This document shows, piece by piece, positions 52,425-64,000 of a stretch of 64,000 bases of DNA (position 1 is its first letter; every line of letters starts with the position of its first letter). Made by a program: the position numbers and the translations under genes. The stretch spans positions 108,153,613-108,217,612 of the forward strand of contig NC_092859.1 of assembly GCF_032062135.1 (NCBI RefSeq). The letters are read 5' to 3'. Source of the DNA: Pyxicephalus adspersus. Taxonomy: Eukaryota > Chordata > Amphibia > Anura > Pyxicephalidae. The notes beneath the pieces are model-generated. The model saw only the letters and a program-made list of their open reading frames with translations. It was not told the origin of the DNA and ran no database searches.

Positions 52425-53786
52425 ACAAGTTTGGATAAAGTAGGTAGTACGGAGCATATAGTAAGTTATCTCCACATATCAACATATTCCGCTACTTAAG
52501 ACAAATATCCCTATAATGACAAATATTACCTAATCTGAGAGTTGGTTTATTCAGTGCTCAATCCAAACGTCTTGATCTGCTAGGTACAACAGACTGAATC
52601 ACTGGAATATTATACAGGATTATCACATCCACCAAATTTTATTTTATTTAGTATATTAGGTATTTACCATCACTTTAAGTTAGAATAGGTCATGATAAGA
52701 TTTATCATATAATAAGGAATATAATTTAAAGATGTTAAGTAAAATCAAATAAAGATGTAGCTACCCTTAAAAGAGTCCAAAAGTTAAGGTAAATTGTTTA
52801 AATCTTATGCAAGCATAAAACAGAAATCCTCCAATATTAAAGTTGCTCATTAATAGCAGAATATTCATACTATTTAAATTAATAAAATGGTCCTGCCATG
52901 TAAAACATAAGTTCTCATCAAATCTAAAATTGCAGAAGAGATAAAAAGTCACGTAGATTTGCACTCAAAACATGCTTTAGCATCTGCTGTGTTGGGAGAT
53001 TCTGGAACAAGATATTTACATAAGCTCTCACATCATATCAGATCTGTACTTGTTTTCTCTTTCTGCATAAATCCACTTAGGCATATGTGTGCTGGCTAGC
53101 CACACTTGTATGAAACAGCTTGAATACAAAGCATGTAGCCAAGAAGCAGATTTTCAGTGTAGGGGGTCTTTTAGATGAGACATTTTGCGGATTCCTGATA
53201 AAAAAATGCTCAAAATCATTGTACAATAATTTGAGAAGCTAGCAGTTTTGTACTGATGCAGCTTTGTTCATTGACTGGCATTTTCTATCTATTGGGGACT
53301 ATTTTATAGTGTAAAATTCAATGGCGTAATGTATGGTGCTATTCAAAAATCAGCCTGTAACAGTTAAGAATGGCTGACTAATGAACACTATGTTCTGATT
53401 GGCTTTAAATGATTACTACATGAAAGTCCTATAGTACTGCAGTTCATTGAGTCTTGCCAACATAAATACCAGTTCAGAATACAGGGATTCCTAAAACTTA
53501 AAGAAAATGGCTTTTTATTAGTGTATGCAAAGTAAAATACCATAGATTAGAGCCACCACATTTACTGGCATTGACAAAGATGAAATCTAGTAGACCATAC
53601 CTATGCTGTCATCTCCTGTCACTTTTTACATTCAGAAAAGGGGCCACAGAAGCACCAGGATCTCCATGTTGCATCGATTTTTATCAATAGTAACATCCAC
53701 TTTTAGTATGTCTTATATTTGTGCTTGAGAATTTTATTTATGCTTTTTCCAACTGATTTTGTGCTTTCTAAAATGATTAGTACTTA

Positions 53787-53942
<156 letters not shown>

Positions 53943-55033
53943 TTAGAGATTTTGGGATTTTTGCATGTAGATCTTTTAGAACATACACCCTTGCTTATTC
54001 AAAACCAATCACAATCACACATTTCAAAAACAACACAAAATCATCCCTCAATATTACTAGGTTAACTTCAGTACAGAGAAGTAATAAATAGCACGTAGGA
54101 GAAAAAAGCATCATTACCTATAGTTTAATACAGGGAACTCACCCACATTATGGCGATGGAAAAAACTCTTTTAAAATGAAATAGTAACAGGACAATATTT
54201 TAGGTGTATGAAATAATTTATAATAAGGAATCGCATTATATGTATATCTGCAGGTGGGTAGCTTATGTCTTGAGTAACCTAGTTTTAAAGGGAATCAACC
54301 TCAATGTTGTTTTCCCTGTGTAGAACACAGACTATTTTAATTTTATCTTGTGCTGCCCCAATTTATCAAACTGGCTTGGTATCAATTTTATGTGCACGAT
54401 GATATAAGTTTTGTATTGTTAAGTAGAGCCCATGAAAAATATTTAATTCATTCACTAAACACATGTCTACACCTAAGGAGTGTCATAGACACGTGTTGTT
54501 ATCTAGAGCACATGGTCACTTCAGTGGCTCTCTCCACTCAACTTCTAATAAAGCTGTGCCTCAGATAAAAACCTATAAATAACAGGTGAAAACTTATATA
54601 AGCTCAGTAGAATCATAATAAATGATATACCAAGCACAATGTGCCATAATGGGCTATTAGAAATCATAATTTAGTTGTCTGATTATGGAGAAATGAAGTA
54701 TTTTAGGTTTGTTGTGGGTTTTTCTTGCATTTCTTTGTTTACAAGTAGCACAAATACATGCAGGACAGAAAGACTGCTTTAAAAGCAACAAAAAGTTTTA
54801 AAAGCAACAAAAACAGAGATGCAAGCAAACTAGCATCTTAAGAGGAAACTTTCAACGCCCACAGATCTCTTTTTTCCTTTGAAATGGCGTTTCAGTTTGA
54901 GTATTTTGACAGAACAGGCAGAACCTCTGTAAACTTTCTTTCTCTTATGTCAGAGAAAAAGAAAATGGGTAAAAGTCTTTTAATGTGGACAATAACAGAG
55001 TAGAACACAGAACCTGTAACCTTAATAACCGAA

Positions 55034-55192
55034 ATTCTTCCAATTTCCCTTTAAACCCTTTACCATGCCTTGAGGTTGATTTACTAAAGAATGATAGGTT
55101 GTTCACTTACTGAAGCATAGTGAACAACCTATCATACTCTAGTAAATCAACCTCAAAGCATGTTAAATGGTTTAAATGGAAATTGGAAGAAT
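55034..55192. repeat. 159-bp near-perfect palindrome (foldback element)
   Basis: The sequence is symmetric about base 55113. Outer arms ATTCTTCCAATTTCCCTTTA / TAAATGGAAATTGGAAGAAT and inner arms TTGAGGTTGATTTACTA / TAGTAAATCAACCTCAA and ATGATAGGTTGTTCACT / AGTGAACAACCTATCAT pair with few mismatches and no net length difference. The loop is about 11 nt. It could be a foldback MITE or a long hairpin when transcribed in the CAMK1D intron. Confidence 0.92.
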
Positions 55193-57054
55193 AAGCTTAG
55201 GATAGTTCACTTAGCTTAGTAAATGTAATGCATGTAAATGTACCCATCCAATTATGTCACAGGAAAAATCTTTGACGGGGAATTTACACACAAATTTGGC
55301 AAGTATTAAACACTGTAATTTAAATCCAGTGCATTTGTGTAATCAATAAACATTTACAAACACGAAACAAAAAAAAAAATAGTCTAGGAATTCCACTATT
55401 GTTTTGGCACGTCTTTGATGGCAAAATTAATACACTTTTCAGAACAATTCAGATACAAGTAATGCCATTTTTTATTCTTTGGTTGCTGAGTGACATACAA
55501 ATGATCTACTATTGAATTCACGTTGATGATGGATTAGACCAGCACTGCTGCTTACGGATCTGCGTAGTTCATTGATCTGTTTACTGTTAATACAGAAATC
55601 TGCAGCACAACACCATTTTTACAAGGAACAGTTCTATGACATTTTAATCAAAACTTTTTATTGAGTCTGCAAAGTACGATTTGTTTCCTTTACCATGCCA
55701 CAAACCAGTAATGTGTAAGGTTGAGAATATATGTGCTGTGAAAAACTGGATTGTAAATCCCAGTAAAAAATGTTTTTATATAACAGTGAAATCCCAAAGG
55801 CTGTTAGTCATAAGACTTTTGCATTTGCAACCCTATCAAATAAAGAGCTGCTTAGCTCCATCCCCCAGCACTACATTCTTCCCTGGTTATCCTTTCCGCA
55901 GAGTGGCAATGTACTAAAAGAAAGCTAAGTATATCCTGGACCTTAAGGCAGACCTTGCACCTGTTTATTAAGGAAACTTTAACGTCCTAATTTAAATGTG
56001 CCCCTAGATGGAGAGTAAACATACTGACAAAACCACGCTTCTGTCATCCAAGCTACTGTTCTCCTACTGTAGATCCTGTGGCCAGATCCACTGTAGATCT
56101 TGTGCCACCAGCCATCTTTTTGTTTTTTGTTATTGGAAGCTACCTTTCTTGTTCTAATTCTTGTAGCCAGTGCATTGTCAGATCACATGCATATTTACTC
56201 TCTATTGTACATAAACATACAACACAATTGTTTTCTTTTTTTGGAACGACTGCCCCTAGGATATATGAAAAGGATATCCAAGGTGCTGCAAAAGAAAAAT
56301 ATGTTATATTTTAAAACAAGTCCCCACTACTTTCTATGGCCGCAGCCATGGAACAATTCATCAGCAGAAACACCTAAAATCTTTTATGTTTAGCAGCTCA
56401 GTTTACCCAGAAACCCTCTCCTAGAGAGCTCCTGCTCTGAGTTAGGGTGCAACTAAACGTCACCGTACTCCCATCCACATTCCACTGCAGTCTTCTTCCT
56501 TCTTCTCTTCCTGGAAGACATCTTCTTCCATCTTCATTGATGGGCAAAATCCTCCACATGGCACTTTGCAGGTTACACAAGGCTGAAGACCTCATCCTAA
56601 CTTCTCTATGTCAGCATTGCGCCCATCAACAAGCACCAGAGTCAAGTGAGTTACCACACTACCTAGAAGTATTCAGTATTTCCCTTTGGCAAATGAAAAA
56701 TGAAACCATACGGGTAGGGGCAGGAAAAGGCATGCTGTATCTTTGTCCTACATGCACAAAGCATAAATTCAACTTATCTTATTGAGCTCTCCTTTCATTG
56801 AAGAACTCCATAAGTATTACCTTAGTGTCCCCTTAGCATATCTCTATATGCTGACAAATTTAATTTTGAGTCAGAATTGCAAAAAAACATTTATCATAAT
56901 ACAAGGCACCTTTACCTTCATTGTAGATGATAAAAGAGAGGTGCTATCACGTACTTGGTTTTGGATAATAACTGGATAATGATTTTGGACTCTGGAATCC
57001 ATCTGGACCCTGCCTAGCGGGGGCCTTCTTAGAATGTTCATAAACAAATCCTAA

Positions 57055-57057
<3 letters not shown>

Positions 57058-57098
<41 letters not shown>
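57058..57098. repeat. (TA)n microsatellite, about 40 bp
   Basis: An uninterrupted TA dinucleotide run is directly visible. Confidence 0.95.
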
Positions 57099-57100
<2 letters not shown>

Positions 57101-57953
57101 CTTAAACTGTTTTATTCTACGAGGTGTACATATACCAGGCCATTAGATATAAGGAGGTTTATTTATATAAAATAAAAAAAAAGAATAATACAGGAATAGC
57201 CAGCCAAAACCAGTTTGCTTTCATTTCTTACATTCATTTCTTTCTTGAAGAAAAAGAACACAGCATGACGCTATTGGCTTCTACTAGCAACATCAATAGT
57301 TTCATTTGCACTTGTTTCCATAAATGGCCTCTTATGTGATTATACCTCTGATTTTTCAAGAAGCAATCTAATGCCTAAGGACAAAACCGAAGGACCTATA
57401 AAGGCAAATTATAATGATTCAGCTGTCAGGGACTACATATCACAGCATGTCCTTCCAGCTGGAGGTTAACAGAAGCTTAGATTTGTAGTTGCTTAAAAGC
57501 GTAACAACAGCTGAGTCATATTTGTGTTCTTTTTCTACATACTTATTGAAAAAGAACAGCTATATATGTAATATTAGCATTTTTGAATAAATAATATAAT
57601 TATTCTTTTTTTAAACTGTATTTGCATTAAGCTATTCCAACTAGAAAATGTTATGAGCAAACAGAACTGATACACTGGTGAAGATCACTAAATAATTCTG
57701 CTGCTTTCACTGTGCATACATATAATCAGTACTACTTCATATTTCACTAAAATGATGTTCATGGATGTCAATATAGCACTAGTTTGAATAGCAGAATCTA
57801 TATAAAGAAATATAAAATAATAGAAATGCATGACATGTATACGTGGATGAATATTAACTGTAATTTTGTGTACTGTCATCCAGTAGAAAGGGACACGTCT
57901 CAAGTGTTTTCTTTTTTACTACACGCCTGGATCTACTAGCAACATTGAACAGT

Positions 57954-58279
57954 TTAAAGTGGACCTGAACTCAACATTTTTCCTTTATATAAAAGGGTAG
58001 ACAACCCTTATACGTAAAGGAAAAATGTCAATTAAAAGGAAAAATGTCAAATAATTTTAAAAAAGGGGGGGCAGCACCGCCGCGGCGAGAAGGACTGAAT
58101 GGGAGCGCAGAGCCTCCTGGGATGCTTGCTCAGAAGTGGAATTTTTTTCCACTAAGGGCAAACAGATGCCGATCCCACGCATGCTCAGGACCAGAACAAG
58201 GGAAGGTCTAAAGGTAGGATTAAGGTGCAGGGTTTAAGGTAGGTGTAATTTTTTTATTTTCAGTTTAATTTTGCTTTAA
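57954..58279. mobile_element. T2/Kolobok-like MITE with TTAA borders
   Basis: The left end reads TTAAAGTGGACCTGAACTCA; the right end, inverted, reads TTAAAGCAAAATTAAACTGA. Both begin at TTAA. The interior has a GC-rich segment (GCAGCACCGCCGCGGCGAGA) and an imperfect duplication of AAAAGGAAAAATGTCAA around 58015-58050. The T2-type assignment is from general resemblance. Confidence 0.55.
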
Positions 58280-59433
58280 ATAATTGGGGCAGTCCAACTA
58301 AATATACTTTAGTATAGACTAGTGAACAGAGCCATTCCTTCACCTCCTTTATGTCTTGGATTTTCCAGTACCAAAATCTCTGCCAGAATTCCCAGCTTTC
58401 TGCCTAACTACCTAGGAGATATAGGGGTTCAGCATCCTTTGGTTTAAACCCCTTATATTGGTCGTTGTATAGAGCTAAAGACACAAAAACTTTGGAGACA
58501 CAAAAACTAGTAGGTGGTTTAATTCTTCAGCATCTACATAAGTATTAGCTATGAACGGACTCCAATACAAAAATTTTCAAACATGTTTTAGTGCAACGTT
58601 TAATAAATTAATAATTTAAACAAAAATCATACAACTCCATTATACCATGAACACATTCCTAAATTCTTTATATGGAGATTACATGGCATCTGAAGCCGCC
58701 ATGTATTTGCCATTTAAACCTTTCTTTAATTTGCAATGTTAGTTAAATAAAATTCTTTTCAGCGCAGGTTGTAATAAAGTAACTGAGGCAGAAAATGTAC
58801 TGACAGTAAAAGGGTGAAATGGTCTGGTGTTAAATAGGCTTCTAAAGTGCTGACGTCTCTCATGTAAAATATGCTGAGTTGAGACTTGCGTTTCCACTAG
58901 ATTGCCCTACAGAACCAGCAAATGTGTCCAAGCCAGCTCATGTTTCACTAGTCAGTCACCAATCATTCACTTTATCATTGCGTGCATCAATCTCCTACTC
59001 TTCAAGATAAACAAACTATTGTTATAGGAAACCGTTGCTTTATTTATTCATTTTCATTTTTGCTTCCTTAATATTTTATGATGGCAGAGCCGAGTTGGCA
59101 TTCTCACATTCAGCTTTTGTTGATGCAGAAAAGCATTTTGTGAACTATAACGTTACTTCATGGGTAAGTCTGGAAACCGGAGATTGCTTATCCCCGATAG
59201 GTCTGGTGTGTTTTCCAATACACCTGAAATATACTGGAACCTAAAAATGATTATTACATCAATAAAACAAAGCTTCCTTTTAAATTCAAAATAAAGACTA
59301 AAATAAAAGTATTTGGTCCACTTTTTATAAAACTTAAAGTGTACCTATATGCAATGCTTCTTTTTCAGATTAGTCAGGGCTTAGAACTGCTGGTGAAAGC
59401 TGCCTAAAAGGGGGCAGCAAAACTAATCGTGAT

Positions 59434-59486
59434 ATTCACCTTTTTATTATTATTATTACTATTAATAAACAGGATTTATATAACAC
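59434..59486 (-). mobile_element. Very short L2-type LINE tail, inverted
   Basis: Read on the minus strand it is GTTATATAAATCCTGTTTAT followed by TAATAGTAATAATAATAA, the extreme 3' end of the local L2 family. Confidence 0.55.
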
Positions 59487-61722
59487 AAAATAAATAAATA
59501 AAGATTTAAAATTTAATTGTGCAGACATGTAGCTTTTTTATTGGTGAACAGACAGTTGGCTTTTTTAATTAATGAGCCCCTAAGCCTCGCTTTAACCTAA
59601 TCTAGAATAAAAAATAATGACTGAAAATAAAAAACTTGATTGCATTATTTTCCAATGCATTGATGTGAGTCCTTTGCATTAAGACTCTATTCCAAGGATC
59701 AGCACAAAGAAAAGAAACAATGCAGTACAGTAGTACAATATTCACATTTTAAAGTCTGTAAAAAATCAAGTATTTTTTTGTCGATTTTGCAAGATATATT
59801 GCTTTATCTACTAAGCTCTGTGAGACAAAATAATCATCTTCCTCCACCTGTATGCTCCGTCTACATGGCATAATAGATATTATTAACAACAATTATAATA
59901 ATTATAATAATAAATGAAACCTGAGAGAAGCATCCTTCCAGGAGGGAGAAGAAAGAATTTGATAATAATAACTTTGGGAGTCAAGTAGCAAGTTACAAGG
60001 TGAGGTCCACTTGTCAGCACAAGCATTTAACATAGTTAGAAAGATGTAATTACCTTACAGGAAGCTGAAATCACCTTCCAAGGTGCAGAAAATAATGATT
60101 ATTTCTAGTCAATACTGCATCTATAATGATGGCGTTTAATTTAAAATGAGCACATAATAACTCAGTTCCTCTGTTACATAACAACAAATTTTCATTGTCA
60201 GAAAAAATAAACAAGATTACAGAGAAAACTTCCAGCAAGAAGCAAAGTTAGTCTTATTAATTTATAGGTTTTATTGGATAAACTGAGAGTTTTGGAACGT
60301 GAATGAAAAAATCTACAGTTATTGTACATCTGTTGGTTTCAAATCTGTTATTGCATTGCAAGCAACACCATGCAAAGGCTGATAGATTTAAAAGTATGTG
60401 TGTGCTATGTGTGAAGGATAAGTGGATTTAGAAGTTCCCGTGGGCACCTTTCACAGGCATTAAAGCTTTCATACACAAAGGTCTGCAGCAGAAAGGCCAT
60501 ATGTGCTATAAACTGCACACACACTTGTGAATACAAATACCCTGTTTACATTCTGGTGTTGCTGCTGTGGAATTTGTTACAACTTATATAGTAGTGTTAG
60601 TTCACAAAAACTGTGATATTCAAGTTACACATAGTATATGAAACTGTATGTAAAGCCAAAATATTTGTTCCCGTTTTAAATAGAGTATTGAAGGGTTAAA
60701 ACCCATGTTCTGGTATTTCTGCTGTCTGTCATTTCCCTTTGCTCCCAATGCCTGCACCACCAACTTCAGCTTTCTGAAAGATCTTCAGCATAGCATACTA
60801 CTTGCACCCTAATGTGTAACTAAGGCATCCTGTGGGGTGTATGGGCTGGCAGGGAAACCAAATGGGACCATCACTTTATTGTTTGCTTCATATTTACTCT
60901 ATTGCTTCCTATAGTTTATTGGAATTAGAATTCCAAAGTACCAGCTGAGACGAAGGGATGCAAAAGGTGACAGAGGTGCAAAGTCATGGAGTGTTGTCAT
61001 CTTTACTAGACATAAAGCTAAGCATTAAAATCAGAGCAAGGTATAAAGCAAGGTCAGGGAATACACTGGATTGTTGCCGAGTATGTATCAGCAAAACCAA
61101 GGCAAACAAATTTGAACAACACAAGAAATATCCTTACCCACAAGCTAACAATCACTACTAAAAGTGGAATAAACTGCACTGAGAAAAGCACCACACCAAA
61201 GAATATGTGTGTACATAACTAAAGGTATGGATCTGTAGGAGGACAGCATGTCAGACGGCATGTCAGACGGCATAAATAACACCCAGCAAGGTAAGTTGAA
61301 GAACAGTGTGATGGAGTTATTTCACCAACAGGTCAAAGCATACAATAAAATTCCATCCTAAAGTGAACCATCATCAAATATTTACATTCCTTCATCAGAT
61401 GAAAGATCTTTGCATTTACTTGTTACTTTTTTTTTTACATTGGGACCTGTGCTTTTCACACCTGACGTGTTTAAAGCATAAATGCCAATATAATAGAGCC
61501 CCAGCAAAAGAATTAGATTTCATTGCAGGACAGTACTGCCAGAGAGAAGAAATACTTTGCTGCTATTGTTATAGTATATAATGGACTATCTACGCATTTG
61601 TGGGTACATGTATGGGTGGTGGATGCAAACACACCTATTAAGAATGCAAATAATGTTTACATTTTAAAATCCTATGAATTAATGTTAAAATGCTTTCAAT
61701 TAAGACCATAACATCTATAGAC

Positions 61723-61941
61723 CAGCGGTGGCCAACTGGTGGCCCGCAAGAAGGACCCCACTGGGGGGGCCCACCAGCCAAAGCCGCGGACCATGTCACC
61801 CGTACAGATTGCAGGCTCAGGGCATTGGGCGGATTGTGTCCCTTAGATTGGGTGGCTTCTGACATCATGACGTCACTATGGGGGAAGTTTCTTTAAAGTA
61901 AGTTTTGTGGTCTGTAGTTCCAAAAAGGTTGGCGACCGCTG
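61723..61941 (-). mobile_element. hAT MITE, 219 bp, perfect 8-bp target duplication
   Basis: The ends are CAGCGGTGGCCAACTGGTGG and GGTTGGCGACCGCTG, flanked on both sides by CTATAGAC (61715-61722 and 61942-61949). The interior ATCATGACGTCACTATGG is the inverse of the segment in the 6658 element. The perfect duplication suggests a younger insertion than that copy. Confidence 0.88.
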
Positions 61942-63161
61942 CTATAGACTAAGGCTATGCTCAGATTGGCAGTGAGAATAGCGATGTGGTTACTGCTTCC
62001 TTGCACCACTGTACTGCTATCTTGAGGGAGTCACCACACGGTAGCCCAATCTACCCACAAAAGCCCAATAAAGAGTGAATAGGGATGACAGTGAGTGCTT
62101 AAGTACTACTCACTGCCACCTGCTGCCAAATCTGCAAATGTTGGTTCAATAAGAACCATCTAAGTGGTGCAGGTGGTCTAGTAGCTGGAAAGGTGCCAAA
62201 GGTGTGAACCTTTCATAATAATTTAATAAAAAGTGAACTTCAACATCCAAAATGCAGGTAACAGTTTAATAAGCTTAGTGAGAAAAGCCAGTCCTATGTT
62301 GGTTTTATAATGGTTTATACATTTTTATATTTGTCCATGCTTAAGACAAAACCCTCACATCATATATGCTCACATAAAGTTCCTTTATAGTGGAAAGTAA
62401 GAACATTTCCAGGTTTTATTGCTGTCTTTGTTGTGTGTTAAATATTTATTCCTGCTATGTCCTCCAAAGACAGTAATCCCCTGGACACACAAAAAGGTGC
62501 TGCAAACTTGACAGAAGGTGTAACTCTAAAACTGAAATAATATTTTCTTCCTTCACCTAGAATCAAAGAATGTATGTTCTCACTATGGAGTTTTACTTGC
62601 TGGTTACATAAACTGTTACTTACGCAGGCTACATAATGGACAGCACTGACACAAGCCCTGCATCCTGTATCAAATATTGAGTGAGACAGCAGCATAACTT
62701 TGACTCAACAATTGTATTAGCCCTAAGCATTAACTAATTTCTCTCATTTTAAAATGCTGTGTTGCTTTGGCAACAATCAATAAATGCAGCTACTTATCTC
62801 CAAGGCTGCAAAAAACTCACATTATTCAGTTACCAGGGAATCACACTGATTTGCAAAAAATTAATCACTAGTTTCTGTTACAGCAATGGCTTTCACACAG
62901 AATGACAGGTTTTATGAGAAATTAGAGCAAGTCTGATATTAAGATTAACATATTATTCAAGTAACAGTTTTATATGTAAAGGATCTGACAACTGTTCATG
63001 ATAATCAGTTGTATTCAGGTGCAAGAAAAAAATTGTGAGCCTTGTGGAATTAACTGTGTTTCTACACAAATGACTCCTAAAATGTGCCCCTAACTTTTAT
63101 TACAATATAATTGACAACATGCAAACAACTTTACTCTTTAATGTCTTGCTGAACTTCAGGC

Positions 63162-63420
63162 TAAAGATGTACACACGTCAGATAATTGTCAATGAACAGT
63201 AGTGCTTGTCTTGAACGAAAATCTGACATGTGTACAGCGGTTGCCCAACGTTGTTCATCAATCTGCCACAGCAGACCAATGAATGATGATCAAAAAATTA
63301 CCACTATGCTTGTCAATTATGCCGCTCGCTTGTTCTCCCCTCTCCTTAGAACAGATTGGGTGCAATACGAGCACAAAAGATTGTTTCAAGCAACAAAATC
63401 TTAAGTGTCTACATAACCTA
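63162..63420. mobile_element. Possible MITE bounded by AGGxxATGTAxACAC ends
   Basis: The left boundary AGGCTAAAGATGTACACACG and the right boundary, inverted, AGGTTATGTAGACACTTAAG share AGG and ATGTAnACAC. Inside, TACACACGTCAGAT and ATCTGACATGTGTACA pair as well. The overlapping open frames show no protein family. Confidence 0.45.
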
Positions 63421-64000
63421 AAACTAAAAGCTTTTCTGCCACAAACAAGCGCATATTTGTACCCTCAATTTTTTTTTCTAGTTTTGTTTATAATGGGCTA
63501 TGTCTTACTCCATCTCAGGGAAAACTTTACTTTATTAGACAGAAAGTTCAATAATTTTTTTAAGATGGCAAAACAGATAAAATTATTTTTTTAGTAAAAA
63601 AAAACAAAACACCTTTATAGATGTAAAGTGGTCAATCCCTTTGTGATCCTCGTGCGGTAAGTCCAGCACTATTTCGTCTTTCTTCTTGGCATGCCGGCGT
63701 GGACTGGACAGGGGCTGCTTCTATCGTACTCTGGGTTCTTTTACTTACATTGCATGATCATAATCTCGCACAAGATCAGGTTTACATCCAGGGAAAGCCC
63801 CTTCTGTGCATGCCTGTTGCTGATTTTTTTTCACTTACTGTTTGGTAAAGAACTATCCCCAGCTGAGGAAAAGAGAAGCCATCTCTCTAACACAGCCCTG
63901 GATAGAAGTACAACCTGCAGGTGTTGTCACTCTCCCCACTCTGTCCAAAACTGAACTATCTTTAGATAGGCCTTAAGTAACACTTACACTTTGTCCCTCA

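Noticed and set aside
59087..59165. Exon-like segment ending at a good GTAAGT donor
   Set aside because: A GGCAG acceptor-like site and donor are present, but the encoded residues match nothing I know and the acceptor tract is weak; chance donors are common in 64 kb.

Overview
The window is vertebrate genomic DNA, most likely from a frog. It is AT-rich and almost entirely intronic, and its L2-type LINE tails, hAT and TTAA-target MITEs, tRNA-headed SINEs and long (TA)n microsatellites resemble those I associate with anuran genomes. No operons, bacterial genes or CRISPR arrays are present. The species cannot be named from the sequence alone.

One protein-coding gene is supported: CAMK1D (calcium/calmodulin-dependent protein kinase ID), on the minus strand. 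Five consecutive internal coding exons lie at 53788-53919, 27112-27186, 5795-5933, 5529-5655 and 881-956. All have AG/GT splice borders and their phases join without a break into 549 nt. This encodes 183 residues, matching human residues about 32-214, from the glycine-rich loop through the catalytic and activation loops to the start of the C-lobe. The first coding exon lies beyond base 64000 and the rest of the C-lobe plus the autoinhibitory/calmodulin-binding tail lies before base 1. The gene therefore spans the whole window, and every other base is intron.

Layout by region: 1-880, start of the intron after exon 6; 957-5528, a 4.6-kb intron with hAT-type elements; 5656-5794, a 139-bp intron; 5934-27111, a 21-kb intron with a SINE, L2 remnants (one with reverse-transcriptase coding remains), foldback elements and a decayed mariner; 27187-53787, a 26.6-kb intron with foldback MITEs, a TTAA-flanked MITE, a poly(A)-tailed retrocopy, SINEs and an LTR-like block; 53920-64000, part of the next intron, with a 159-bp near-perfect palindrome and more MITEs.

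I found no new multi-gene system. The most useful second-look items are the inverted repeats flanking exon 6, two exceptional palindromes (52343-52424 and 55034-55192), a four-copy foldback family, a mariner copy whose catalytic half is open, and a possible plus-strand 3' terminal exon at 26200. Repeat family names are from pattern recognition, not database searches.
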